Source of the DNA: Glandiceps talaboti
Lineage: Eukaryota; Hemichordata; Enteropneusta; Spengelidae
Length of the DNA stretch: 64,000 bases
Reading direction: 5' to 3'
Assembly: GCF_964340395.1 (NCBI RefSeq)
Contig: NC_135557.1
Span: 10,957,046 to 11,021,045, forward strand
In this document: positions 45,902-61,694 of the stretch, one piece after another
Position numbering within the stretch: position 1 is the first letter of the stretch
Layout: every line of letters begins with the position of its first letter
Notes under the pieces: model-generated
Databases searched by the model: none
What the model was told of the DNA's origin: nothing
The model's input: the letters and a program-made list of their open reading frames with translations, nothing else
Made by a program: the position numbers and the translations under genes

Positions 45902-45942
45902 CTCGGTGGGTATCAATCTGCTAAGACAGTGCTCTATACCAA

Positions 45943-46005
<63 letters not shown>
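45680..46005 (+). repeat. Compound (CTGT)n(TATG)n(AT)n microsatellites
   Basis: CTGT (45704-45740), TATG (45758-45817), AT (45818-45900) and a second AT block (45947-46003) are separated by 46 bp of unique sequence. Confidence 0.95.
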
Positions 46006-46007
<2 letters not shown>

Positions 46008-46039
46008 TATATTATAAGTTCTTTGTTCGCAATAATACA

Positions 46040-46360
46040 AATTAATAAATAAATAAATAAATAAATACAAATGAAACGAAAATAATGAAAATGACAAATG
46101 CGAGTGGGTGCTGGAAGATAGCTAATGAAAAGATAGTAGGTGTCCAGTCATCCCCCCCCCCCCCCGGGCTCATGAAAAGTATAAATTAATCAGAAAAAAG
46201 AAGAATACATGTACGTAGGTATATACATTTCGGGTGTGAAAAATACATTAAATACAAATAAAATTACATTAGAATAATACAATCTCTGAGGGCACGCTTA
46301 AAATGATTTCTTATCTGGATATGTTTAATTGATGCAGGTAAGCTATTCCAAAATTTAGCT

Positions 46361-46367
<7 letters not shown>
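46040..46367 (-). mobile_element. LINE 3' end with (TTTA)n tail
   Basis: The minus strand encodes GAKFWNSLPASIKHIQIRNH followed by FKRALRDC and a stop near 46276. This is the usual last block of a non-LTR retrotransposon (G-K-WN-LP ... FK--L). About 230 bp of 3' UTR follows and ends at (TTTA)n (46046-46070), a typical LINE tail. The 5' side is interrupted by (AT)n at 46363-46443. Confidence 0.75.

Positions 46368-46456
<89 letters not shown>
46363..46456 (+). repeat. (AT)n(GT)n microsatellite
   Basis: About 80 bp of AT followed by (GT)6. Confidence 0.95.
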
Positions 46457-46457
<1 letters not shown>

Positions 46458-46863
46458 GGAAGAGACCTTGAGACCTGATTTGTCTACTCCCGTTTTCTTG
46501 AGTATGTGTTTATGAAGCGAAGCCATGTAGTACACGACACCCTGCTGCAATAGATTTACAAATAAACTGACGATATTAGCATAGAAGAGACCAACTATGG
46601 AGTAGGTTGGTTGTCGTGGGAATATGGGAGCATCTCAATTGGTCTTCAGGTTTTGAAGATATAGTGAAACTCTGGACACTGTTTTTGTACTAAATGTATG
46701 CTTTTACTAAAGAAAGAAATATCGACTAACACACATCAAGTGTCTGGTATATATCAGGGCTTACCTACGTTTTAATATATTACTATATCTAAACCCCATT
46801 ATTCCTATCACATTTTGTCGTATTCGAATTCAATTTTGATATGTCAACATTCATATTTCACAG

Positions 46864-46909
46864 ATGACTGTAGCGAAAATGATTGAAGAGTTACAATTTA
46901 CCAAAGAGG
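46864..46909 (+). CDS. Exon 7: short helical linker
   Basis: The acceptor is CATATTTCACAG, the donor GAGG|GTAAGT is strong, and the exon is 46 nt, phase 0 to 1. It reads MTVAKMIEELQFTKE and fits between exon 6 and exon 8 without a frame break. It is too short to recognise alone; the phase match is the main support. Confidence 0.55.
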
Positions 46910-47322
46910 GTAAGTTTTAAAACCTTATTTCTTAATTTGGATATAAGTGGGGACACCATATGTAGACAGAATACAAAATTGCCATACAGTAAAATTACAA
47001 TTTGAAAGAAACCACATATCGCCATTTTTAATAGTGCGGTGTGTACAGTTTATAACCTTCATATTCACGGTGCTGAACTGTGAATTTTTCTTTGTAATAT
47101 ATCGTAAATATCATTAATTTATTTTCCATGTTTTATTGCTAATGTTGCAAAATGTACACAAATGGAGTAGTTTTTGTCTAGTATGCCAATAACCTTTAAT
47201 AAAACGAGTCTGTTTTAGAATTCAATTTACACATTATGCTAGAGAGCTTGCCTGTAAACTGTAGCATTTTATTATAAGAGTCTTCATTATATGGGCACTG
47301 GCGTGTGATATGTGTTTTATTG

Positions 47323-47327
<5 letters not shown>

Positions 47328-47391
<64 letters not shown>
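47328..47391 (+). repeat. (AT)n microsatellite
   Basis: Uninterrupted AT units in intron 7. Confidence 0.95.
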
Positions 47392-47394
<3 letters not shown>

Positions 47395-47639
47395 TGGTAC
47401 ATATATAATGATTTTGCGTGTAATGAAACAATTACAAAAACAGTATTCTGTAGATGACGCCTGATACAAGTTTGATGCGTTAACAGAGAACTTAAATTAA
47501 TTCGTTAAGAGTGCAGACTGCAGTTGGGTAAAAGCTAAACAATGTGCGATTATAATCTGGTTTGATCGAACGGTGCCGCTCGCCTTAGCGTATAATTTGG
47601 AATAAATTACGTGCACGATGGAAATCGGTTTTTATAATT

Positions 47640-49080
47640 GACTGAGCTCTTTTCTTTACTTGGGCGTTGTACAACTCATTGAGAGAAGGAAGGTGGCATC
47701 GACTGCGGCATTGCCCCACCAAACGATGATTGACAGTGTCATAACACTTTCAATCACAGCTCGGTAGAACTTGACCAACAGTCCCTGGCTGACACGGAAG
47801 CTTCTCAATCGTCTTAAGAAAACCAATCTTTGTTTCATTACAATGTGGTCAGTATTGAAGTTCCATTTCAAATCAGCTGAGATGTAAACACCAAGAAACT
47901 GAAAATACTGCATTAATTCAACCTCTGAATTCTGGATAACTAGAGGAACAATATCAGATGGATTCCTTCGAAAGTCCACAGTAATCTCTTGGTCTTTTTG
48001 ACATTCACTTTTCAGAGCTTATTTTCAAAGCACCGTGTTATGATACTTCATTACCATATGACACACCTCATTACCATATGATGTTTCATCGCTTTTGATT
48101 ACTCCTCCAACGATAGTTTCATCAGCAAATTATTAAGTATTAATAATTATTACCAATTTTAACAACATAAGATTGATCCAATGAAACATACAACACCTAT
48201 TGACATACTAGCATTAAGTCCCATCGATATCATTTTGTCATATAATCTAAAGGGTGAAATTATATGGAAAGCTGAGCTGTAATCGATGCATACAAGTCTG
48301 GATAGTTACATATTTACTGGTCAAGGAAGCTCGTTACATTGGATAATGCTTACGAAACTGCATTCTCAACTGATCTGTTCTTTCTATAAGCAAATTGGTA
48401 TGGATCAAGTAATCGGTGAACGCTTTTGGCACAGGAACGATAATCGCTTTCATAAGTATGTTTGGGACACTACAGATCTTTAAGGACAAATTGAATATGG
48501 CATAAATAATTTCACACAATTCATCCCTGCATGATCACAAAAGACGGGGTCTAATCACATCATGACCTGGCGCCTTCTTCACTTTCAGCTTGGATAGAAC
48601 ACAATGAGTGTCCTCATATGCGATACCTCAAACGGTTGAGGTAGACTATCGCTACTGATCACATGCAGTGTGCACAGGGGTTGATCGAAACGCTCATAAT
48701 ATTAATGTTGTCTGGCAAGGAAGGATCGTCACTGGGTTAACTTGGGCTTGAACCCTGTAACTGTGTTTAAGCCTTATTCACTCCCTTAAAATCGCGGTCT
48801 GACCGAAAGTGTTTAAATTCAGGTGGTGCCAGCGACGAATCTGGGATTAGTGAGTCTAGCAAAGTTTCGGTCAAACAAAATATAGAACATTCATGATAAT
48901 ACTTCCTAGTGTGTACGAGGCAAGAAAGTCCGTCGATTTTGTAGAAAAGCGAACGTACACGTACATTAGCGAGAAACATACTGGGTAGGGGTGGTCGAAA
49001 GTTTCACTTGCACAGACTTGCCAAAATTCCACCACGCCATTCTTACCCCCGTCCCTGACGACCCTCTGCATGGTTGATGT
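47640..49080 (-). mobile_element. Degraded LINE (endonuclease, RT and C-terminal pieces) in intron 7
   Basis: Minus-strand pieces appear in the correct 5'-3' order. First is an endonuclease start near 48960-48780 (LSCLVHTRKYYHECSIFCLT, then ETLLDSLIPDSSLAPPEF). Next is an RT piece at 48519-48334 (FNLSLKICSVPNILMKAIIV, PVPKAFTDY, NLLIERTDQL). Last is the post-palm block at 47979-47656 (VELMQYFQFLGVYISADLKW, LVFLRRLRSFRVSQGLLVKF, YRAVIESVMTLSIIVWWGNA). Large parts are missing and frames change, so it is dead. The spacing implies internal deletions. The clade is near the CR1/L2 group, judged by the post-palm block. Confidence 0.8.
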
Positions 49081-49299
49081 TATGCTTTTGGCCACGGTTT
49101 GGATTGTCACATTCCATCAAAATTGTATCCTCCAATTCAATACGTGATAGCACATCCTCTGTCGGCTCACCACTGCTGGTACGGAGCACAGTGATTTCCT
49201 CTCTTCCAAAAATATAGATTCCCGATGATTTAATGATGAATAACGATACCAAAAGAAACGAAATACTAAGACCATGAAAATCGTGTCGCCATGCAAAGG

Positions 49300-50340
49300 C
49301 GCCATTGTGTATACAAATTGTATATACATATTGTGGGTTTTCTTTTACCAAAACATGGCGTTTTAAGTTCGTGTGTTTCCTTGAAAATGGCTCTTGTATG
49401 ATCTATTTTACAATGGTGTCGACCCTCAAATGCCCCGAGCAAGTATTTATTTTCCCTGTAATTTGTTCATGTGTTATGGCAATTTCTTTAGCAAAATTCC
49501 ATATTATGTGATGTTGCTAACCATGGCAACTGATATTTATGATGAAATGAATGTAAAATTATCTCTGTCAGTCAAATACATTTTACCAAAACATGTCATT
49601 TTAAAACAGACTTTATATGTTGCCCTGTTATTAACTATCTTATTTTAGGCAATCTGTGTTTACATTATTGTTTCCATTATTTTATACTTAGTTTTACGTC
49701 TAATATTCCAATAAATACACACAGTGTGGTGATTTTTGTTACCACGGCATCTGCTTATCATGACAACTTACTATGAACTTATTATACCACATTACTCCCC
49801 AAACAGTTTTTCATATGCAAATGTCAAAGGCGTATATAATGTTTAAAAGGAAATATATATTACATTCTAGACAATGTGTGTTACAACAACAGTCTTCGAT
49901 TCATAAATGCCATAAACAAATGAATGTTTTCCTATATTGATATATAATGTACATTTTCATCATAATATGTTGATCTTCTTTCCCTTGGAAAATTATGTTA
50001 ATGAAATGATTATTTCTTAACTCAACATACCAAATAATATAGACATGGTGATTTTTTTTAGCAAAATGTACGTATTATTACTCAAATTATTAAAAAGTTA
50101 TTGTGATAAGCTTTGTTTCCATGGCCTGTTTCAGATAATTTGTGTTACAAATGATAACACACTCATAAATGCCATCTACAAAGCCATTTTTGCATATACC
50201 TTCTTTTTTCTTTTAATTTGTATGGATAATTTTGACAAATGTCCGTATAATATGGTGATACCGGCTACCTTGGCAACACATGTTAATAATATAACTGATT
50301 TTTTTGGAACTCAGCATTTCCCAAGCTAAGGTGGTTTCAA
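49300..50340 (+). repeat. Weakly repetitive AT-rich block
   Basis: TTTTACCAAAACATG(G/T)C(G/A)TTTTAA occurs at 49344 and 49580, with looser echoes (AGCAAAATGTACG at 50062) and recurrent CATGGCAACT phrases. It looks like a decayed tandem repeat. No exon was found. Confidence 0.4.
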
Positions 50341-50612
50341 CTTAAATAAACACTATGAAACTAACATTACTATTTCTATAGTATAATATTTAGTTATGTT
50401 TTTTTGCGCAGATGCATACAATTCACAAATCATTACATTTTTAAGCTTACTATATGTTTTCATGTAAACACCTAGGTTGTTGAGACAATTTGATATAACC
50501 AACTAGGGAAATTGCTGGTATTAAGTAATTTACCCCATGGCTAAAGTCGACTTATCAGAGTATAAATCATTTATGTCACATGGATACTTCCTGAAATATT
50601 TTTTAATAACAG

Positions 50613-50903
50613 AAATGAAGATTCTTCAACACAGATTGGAAGGTGTCAAAGTAGACAAACAAGTTGTTCAGGAAGAATGTAAGGCCTACCAGGGAAGAGT
50701 TGACAGTGCAGAGAGAATTGTCGTCAAACAACTCATAGAAATCTATTCCCTGAGAGATGAATTGAAAAATACAGATACTAAAGCTGTAAGAGAAGTGGAA
50801 AAGCAATGTGATGCTCATGAAAAGCCTATTTCCGAACTTCAAACGAAATTGTCAGAGTACGAAGTTCTTCATTCTAAGGAAGAAGACCGATTTACCGAGA
50901 AAA
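50613..50903 (+). CDS. Exon 8: coiled-coil exon
   Basis: The acceptor is TTTTTTAATAACAG and the donor AAAA|GTGAGC, 291 nt, phase 1-1, 97 residues. It is almost wholly charged and helical (MKILQHRLEGVKVDKQVVQE, ERIVVKQLIEIYSLRDELKN, ISELQTKLSEYEVLHSKEED), with heptad-like hydrophobic positions. It probably forms a dimerising or oligomerising coiled coil on the far side of the membrane from the GT-like domain. Reading past the donor meets TAA after five codons. The open frame upstream of the acceptor is intronic. Confidence 0.75.
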
Positions 50904-51221
50904 GTGAGCTAGAATAACTATTGTTATAATTAAGAAATATGCTATCGTGGATGGCATATCATGATGGTTTGAGTATGTTATCGTTTGTGTTTTAGATAAT
51001 TAGTTGCATTCTAATAAGGCAAGCTTCAAATTCGATATTAAGGGGTAACATATCGATGATAACAAAACACATGTACATCTAAAGCGTATAGCTTGTTACT
51101 GTAGAGTCTATTGTTCATGACCCTTTACATAATTAATACTACTCGGTGATAAGGCAATATCCTAACCATGGCTAAATGTTGTTGATGAAACATTTATTTA
51201 AATTAATCGGTATCGTAATTA

Positions 51222-51403
<182 letters not shown>

Positions 51404-51810
51404 GCGAACATTTCCATTACCAATTTATGATGCTTTTAAATTTACAATGAATCGTTTTCATAATAACCCTTTTCGGCAATTGGGCAATATATGAAAAATA
51501 TGAGGTTCAAACATATTCATACATATATGTACTGATAAATAAGGTGCGCCTGAAAGCATGTTGGTATATACCTTTATAATTGTCCTAACAAAATATGTTA
51601 ATGCTACAGGTATATATTCATTTATGCATAACATTAAAGTTGTCTTTGAAATGGTAATTTTTTTTTCAAGAGACACATACCAAATTTAAAGTAAATGCCT
51701 CCCATAAGAACAAACCATAGATTTTTGTTTCTAGTACACACATTGTATTATACTGTTATATATTTTAATCTATACCATGAACGAATATAAATTATATTTC
51801 ATTTTGAAAG

Positions 51811-51963
51811 ATATCTCCCCCAAAGAAGACATGGTCGACCGATCAGAAGAAATAAAAGAGATCCAAGATGACATATTTATGAATGCACCAAGTAAGCGTA
51901 CAAGTGAGACTTCAACAGGTGATACAGAAGAAGAGAACATATCTAGAACGACGAGTTCTAGAG
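51811..51963 (+). CDS. Exon 9: acidic Ser/Thr-rich tail
   Basis: The acceptor is TTTCATTTTGAAAG and the donor AGAG|GTAAGT is a perfect consensus; 153 nt, phase 1-1, 51 residues. It reads ISPKEDMVDRSEEIKEIQDD then IFMNAPSKRTSETSTGDTEE and ENISRTTSSRG. It is disordered and acidic, with several possible phosphorylation sites. Confidence 0.7.
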
Positions 51964-52499
51964 GTAAGTAATTCATAATGTTCACACTACTAAATCTTTA
52001 TCCCTGAAAATTGCAATATTATCGATGGACTCCAAATTGCGTCAAGATCTACGTATCTGCTATAAAAAGGAAACTGTATGGTACGAATATTAGCCACTAA
52101 ATATGATACCAGGATCATGTAGATAACATATCACCCGTGAACAAACTTTGATTGAATTTCCTTCTCAAAACATCTCAGAATTTTAGTACAAATCAAATTC
52201 TCCCAAGCGACATGGTACATTGTAACTTGCGCAACTGTTTCGCAGCATTCTTCAGACATCTTTATTACTTATCTGATATTTCCCATCCGTTTACCTTTGC
52301 TATCGAGAGTACTCCATTTGATAAATATAGTTGCGCTATGTGCTATAACAATGTTAAGGACTGGCTTGTTCCAAAGTTTCTTAGGTGGTAAATAGCAATG
52401 AGTTTGACTTTGGTCAATGCATAAAAAACGGTGGCATTCTGTCGATGTTTACAGTTGTTGAACTGTTATACAGTCCATTTCGCATGGTTAAACAGTAAC

Positions 52500-52552
52500 G
52501 TATGTATGTATGTATGTATGTATGTATGTATGTATGTATGTATGTATGTATA
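52500..52552 (+). repeat. (GTAT)n microsatellite
   Basis: About 12 GTAT units in intron 9. Confidence 0.95.
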
Positions 52553-52559
52553 CGTACGT

Positions 52560-53551
52560 TTTCTTTTCACAGTTTATTCACAATCACTAACCACTCTCAT
52601 CTAGGCAATCACAGAAGTTTACTATTCAATGTTATCTGAATAATAATATTGTTAAATTTGCTTAAACGCTTCTTAATACTTCATTGAGTAACAAGACTAA
52701 ACAAAATACAATTTCATGTTAAGTTCATAGGGTCAGTCAACGTCACTAAAGTTTACTTAACGTTTAGTTTAGTGTCTGTCTGTCTTCTCTTCTTTATCTG
52801 TAGTTGCCGCGTGTCCGTCTGTCATCATATATATCGCCACGTCTGTATAACAAAATCTAGCTATATATCCGACCATGATACATTTTTAGCATGATGGCAC
52901 ATTTTATCATAACATATTTTACCATATAGTATTCTCTTTTTACATTTTTTAACACTTCTCGTACTATCACATATAGCTCCGTTTAAAGTATCGTCGCCCG
53001 ACACAACAAAGGAGAGCAACATGTGAGACATTGCGGGATTTTCTTTCCTTTTTCAGTACACGTATCATTTGGATAGTCTTTGTGTTAAATATTCATCGCT
53101 GTATCAATAGCCATTGGAAGACGTTATAATGGTTTGTCTCAGCGTTAAATTGCGTTCTGTATATTATATATCTCCAGTAGTAATCTGTCTGTACACCTGG
53201 AAATATTTTGCATGTCTCATTTGCATCTGTTGAATACTACACAGGAGGTACATTGTCATGCCAAAAGTGGCAAAACGCGCACGTTATATGTAATTGAGGA
53301 TTAAGACGCCATGCCGTGATTATGACCACATTGCAGAACAGAGAGGGGCATTGGTGACATCATAGGCATGCTAACATCATGATACTGTTAAGTAGCCCTA
53401 GATGATAATGTAACGGTTGTATGGGATCGTTATATACTTTAGCGGACAACCTAAAAGACAACTAAAGATTGTAAAGACATGTTGACAGTCACATAGTTAT
53501 CCGTTATTCGTTATTTGGAATTATTTAATATCTAAAATTTAAATCTCACAG
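52560..53551 (+). other. Distal intron 9, nothing recognised
   Basis: No exon, RNA or transposon signature was seen. The candidate acceptor CCTTTTTCAG near 53048 leads to a stop after six codons. Confidence 0.35.
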
Positions 53552-53674
53552 GCAAGCCGATGGACGATAGAAAGTTTGCATTTGAACAAAATATATCTTT
53601 GGAATCAGAGGAGACACATGGCCAGGCAGTCAGACCTAAGAAAACATCAGCAGATAACCCTGAAAGGGAAACAG
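53552..53674 (+). CDS. Exon 10: polar tail
   Basis: The acceptor is TTAAATCTCACAG and the donor ACAG|GTTTGT, 123 nt, phase 1-1, 41 residues. It reads GKPMDDRKFAFEQNISLESE then ETHGQAVRPKKTSADNPERE. It is disordered, with no recognised domain. The match of phase and splice sites is the main support. Confidence 0.65.
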
Positions 53675-53749
53675 GTTTGTAATTTAAAATCAAACTAGAC
53701 ATCATTACACATAGGCCATCAGCTGTAGGGATTAATCAATACGACCTGG

Positions 53750-57505
<3,756 letters not shown>

Positions 57506-58076
57506 TAAGGGAACAAGCTCATGGACTAACATAGGATATTTAAAAGTCTGGACTTCAAACCAGTCAAACATTATATAAACAACAAATTTTTCCCACTATG
57601 GATTTAGTGTACACGAAGCGAGTCCAAATAAGCCATATGTATATTGATTAATACCAACCATGTAAATACTCATAGCTACTAAGAATCTTTGAATATGTGT
57701 GTATCCAGGGACATTAATAACTACGGACGTGGAAGTCAAACTCTATATCTGGATTCAGGTCGTGGTAGAAGGATTTACTTCAACTGCTCATAGTTTATTG
57801 TCTTTAATGAAAGTCGAGATAACATATAATCATGTAATTTTAACTACTGATGCACAATGTTATATTTTTTCGCCTTTGCTTCAGGGCAGATTGTTGCATT
57901 TTATATAATAACTATTTATTAATAATGAACTTCAGTTCAGAGAAGTGTTTAATTTTTTAAAGTACGAATTTTACCCCCCAAAAAATAAATGCTACAATAA
58001 TACTAGTATTGCTTAGACAGTACTATTTACAAAATATTCTTTTAAAACATTCAGTACGTTATTTTGATATTTTCAG

Positions 58077-58157
58077 AGAAAAAACAATCGAAAGGGTTAT
58101 TGAAAAAAATCGGGTTATTTTTCTCCAGAAGAAAAAATAATCCTAGCGACAATTTTG
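58077..58157 (+). CDS. Exon 11: basic amphipathic segment
   Basis: The acceptor is TTTTGATATTTTCAG and the donor TTTG|GTGAGT is strong; 81 nt, phase 1-1, 27 residues. It reads EKKQSKGLLKKIGLFFSRRK then NNPSDNF. The run KGLLKKIGLFFSRRK is basic with aligned Leu/Ile/Phe, as in membrane-associating or calmodulin-type amphipathic helices. Confidence 0.65.
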
Positions 58158-58778
58158 GTGAGTATTTCATGATGGAATTGTTATATCACGCTAATTTAAT
58201 ATAATGATTCATTATTTGATATCAACTTTTGAAACAAATAAAAAAAAAAATAAAGAGACGTCATAAAAAAAGTATAACCACGATGTATACCCAGCATGAG
58301 GAAATATATGTGATGAAAACCAATGCATAGAAGGTACAGTTGTTGTTTCATTACTTGTCAGAACATTCATATTAGATTTGAGAGATGTTTGTTTGCTTGC
58401 ATTGTATTTTGGTTGAATTTCTTTGAATGCATATCTTCCATTAAACTAACTGTACTTCAAAACCAGAAAGACTACAGAGTTTTGACCAGGCAGCATGATG
58501 TTTTGTACGCCTCACTCATGATTTTATAAACTTTAGGTAATGACATAAAAAAATACAGACATAGGGCATAAACATATAAACTGATATATTTTATCTCAAT
58601 TTGAACATAAATCAACATCACTGTCGGATAAGAGTATGAATTAAAAAGTTATGACCAGTAACAACGGGTGAATCAAAGGACAGGAACACACAAAACAATC
58701 TCTAGACTGTACCATTTAATGAGTTATTTACTGTGTGATTAAGAGAGACTGACTTCTACACAAATTGCTATATTACAG

Positions 58779-58849
58779 ACGAATGGGATAATGCGAGAAG
58801 TACTGGTGGAATTCCTGAAGGGGAATTGCTTGTAAGTAGTACGAGTTGA
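58779..58849 (+). CDS. Exon 12: short acidic end, possible last exon
   Basis: The acceptor is GCTATATTACAG. The frame reads DEWDNARSTGGIPEGELL, then VSSTS and TGA at 58847. AATAAA follows at 58859, 10 bp after the stop, which could be the poly(A) signal. However, CTT|GTAAGT at 58832 is a strong donor in phase 0, so the exon may instead end at 58831 and continue, for example into the frame at 61578. Confidence 0.5.
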
Positions 58850-58858
58850 TTACACTTC

Positions 58859-58864
58859 AATAAA
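58859..58864 (+). terminator. Candidate poly(A) signal AATAAA
   Basis: It lies 10 bp after the TGA of exon 12. AATAAA is frequent in this AT-rich DNA, so the support is weak. Confidence 0.3.
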
Positions 58865-59639
58865 AATGATATTCAACTACTACAAAGAAATATATTGATG
58901 TATCTTGAAATATCTTTTTGATATGGTGAGTTTCACTTAATGGCAGTTAAAGATGCATTTTCTAAACAAGTATCACAAATACTTACAGCAGCAATTTAAT
59001 CTGAAATTAAACCGTATAATTTGTAAACTGAATTCCTTCCACAAGAACAAATCACAACATTGTGATTGCTATTCCGATCACACATTGTCCGAATGTAAAA
59101 TTCTTGACAATCATAACGTATTGGAAATTTCATTGATTATGCAAATGTTTTTTAAAAAAACCTTAATGTTGGGAATATATTCATGCATAGACAGTGGAGC
59201 CCCGCATACACATGGTATAAATGTGTGATATGTGATATGTCCCTATGTCTTATTGTTTTATGGTAATTGTGAATTTGATGAGCGTGTACTTTTTGTCATT
59301 CACACTTTTCAGTTAAGGCATTGGTGGTAATGTTTACACGCCCCCTCCTTAAGCTGAATATACATGAAATACCAGCCATATTCGTTTATTTGTGCCAGGC
59401 ATCAATACGGTTCTATATTACCAAATCGGTGTTATGACAAGTCTTCCATAAATAAGACGAGTAATGCTGGCAACGTAAGGGTCGATCGAGCATATAGTTT
59501 GACGTATATCGCCGACTAATTAATACAAGTCGTCAAAGTGAGTAAAGAACTATTATAAAAAATAATAATCTGCAGGCTATGTTAAGTGCGCCCCAAAATT
59601 ACAAAATAAAAGTAACAAAATTACACAGATTCAAGTATT
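58865..59639. other. Stretch downstream of exon 12, nothing recognised
   Basis: No exon with convincing splice sites, RNA gene or repeat boundary was seen. Confidence 0.35.
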
Positions 59640-60212
59640 ATCTTATGTCCTCATTCTGAAGCTATAAATAGGAATTTGGACAAACTCATCAAAGTATGGG
59701 TTTTGTGAACTATATTGACAAATTCTAAAAAGCGAGCACACATGATGTTACAGAAAATCTTACCAATAATAGCAAGTAGAGTGAGTTCTCTATAATTACT
59801 GGCAGAATCACGTGATCATTTTTTGTGAAGTGGAACATTCATACACTTGACCTAATCAGCGGGGAATTTGCCAGAGTCAAGGATTGTATTGAAAAGCGGT
59901 ATCAAAACTCATCTAAGCTCTTAGTTTTAAAATATCTACTGAAATGCCATCTATACAAGCAGCTTTACCCGTTTTTAATTCATTAATAGCAGAATCGACT
60001 TCATTGGTTTTAATCACACTACCGAGTATGTGATCTGACTGTGTTGTAAACATATCTGCATAACATTCCTGACGTTCTTGGGTACTCTGACATGAGGCCA
60101 TGGTGCTCAAACAGAGGATGTTATACTGTATTGGTAGTATGTTATCGTATTTAACTTCAATGTAGCTCTGCAAGTTGGTAAGGGGTGGTGTGATTTTAAA
60201 ACTGACGCACAA
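59640..60212 (-). mobile_element. RTE-like LINE reverse-transcriptase fragment
   Basis: On the minus strand TNEVDSAINELKTGKAACID then GISVDILKLRA is the start of an RTE/BovB-type RT. After frame changes, ASNYRELTLLAIIGKIFCNI and MCARFLEFVNI (about 59800-59710) give the next RT block. The catalytic palm is missing, so the copy is dead. Confidence 0.8.
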
Positions 60213-60359
60213 GCAACTGAATTCCTTTGTTTAACACCCATGCCATGGATCAAACTTCACCAAAGGGGAAAAATGAACGACCTGTCTTACCAATACATAC
60301 ATAGCTACTTCCTATACTGTGTCATCAAAAACACAAGTTAACTTGCAATTTAAATTGTA

Positions 60360-61495
60360 AAACCAGATTTAAACTGAATGCCTCCCGTAAGCGAATCAAT
60401 AATTATGCAAATAACTCATTAAACTAAAAAAACTATGGTTACAGGCTTTGTTTTTGGACAAGCGTGCTTTCTTAGGTTAATGTATGTAAGAGTGTATGAT
60501 ACTGCTTAATTACTGAATATCATTCATTATTCAAAATACTCATTAAAGGTAAAAGTTGTAGCAACAAACTTCATAGGACAGGTGCGTATTGTTTTGCTTG
60601 ATATATGTATCATATTATATGAAATTTGAAGCTAGCATTTTTAAGATACAACCTAGTTACCAAAAATCATTAATCATACAAATTTTTTATTAAAACTGTA
60701 CGCAATATCAAAATTGTATAGGACATATCCGCTTTGTTATGGTTAACGTATGTACTAAATTGTATTGAAATTGAAGTATGCAGTCTTAAGATATAGCCTA
60801 ATTACCGGAAATCATTAATTATGCTAATTATTCATTAACACTGTAAGGTAAATCAACTAACTTTATAGGACATACACAATTTGTTATGGTTAATCTATGG
60901 ACTATATTGTATTGAAATTGAATATGCAGTCGTAAGATATAGCCTAAATACCAAGAATAATTAATGATGCAAATTATTCATTAACACTGAAAGGTACATC
61001 AACAAGCTTTACAGGACATGTGTTATTGTTATGGTTAACATGTGTACTAAATTATATTGAAATTGAAGTATGCATTCTTAAGAAATAGCCTAATTACCAA
61101 AAATAATTAATTGTGCAAATTATTCATTAACGCTGTGAGGTACATCAACGAATTTTATTGGACAGATGTATGTTGTTATGTTTAACGAATATACTAAATT
61201 ATATTGAAATTAAAGTATGCAGTCTTAAGATATTGCGTAATTAGTTGATTTCATTAATATGCAAATTTCTCTAATTAAACATTAACAGATATGGCTCAAA
61301 ACCTAATCAGGTCTAGCCATTACCTAAAAAATATGTATTTCAATTTAATTACAATTGAGCCAGTCAATTTTTAGAAAATGATGACAAAGACACACACACG
61401 GACCGACAGACAGACAGACAGACATACAAACAGACAGACACACAGACACACAGACATACATTCCCCTCTTAATACCTCCCGTACCCTTACGGGAT
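60360..61495 (-). repeat. Tandem-repeat element, related to the dispersed family (copy D)
   Basis: The terminal motif AACTGAATGCCTCCCGTAAG at 60370 is followed by five to six diverged units of about 140 bp (60440-61290). Each has ATTGAAATTGAAGTATGCA, CTTAAGATATAGCCTAATTACC, AATTATTCATTAACACTG and ACAGGACAT. Then comes AACCTAATCAGGTCTAGCCATTACC at 61299 and a (CAGA)n microsatellite (61398-61455), as in the complements of copies A and C. It ends near CCGTACCCTTACGGG. Confidence 0.65.
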
Positions 61496-61577
61496 GTAAC
61501 AAGTTACGATCTTTAACGGGAAATTTAGATTTAGATTTACCAGTACTCATGCTGTTATACTCTTCGTGTTGTTTCAG

Positions 61578-61694
61578 TTGATTTTATTAGCATGTTTCCG
61601 TATTTCAAACACGTTGAAGGCTCAGGGAAAAATGCACTGCACCGCGACGGTGATGGACAAGTTGAAAGCAGCTTTCACATGTTTTAAAATGTGA
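61578..61694 (+). CDS. Possible alternative terminal exon (weak)
   Basis: After TCTTCGTGTTGTTTCAG a phase-0 frame of 38 codons (LILLACFRISNTLKAQGKMH, then a Cys-containing helical end) stops at TGA 61692; AATAAA is at about 62008. The phase matches the phase-0 donor at 58832, so it could be the true last exon of the 12-exon gene. There is no recognised similarity; chance is quite possible. Confidence 0.2.
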   Translation: MILLACFRISNTLKAQGKMHCTATVMDKLKAAFTCFKM

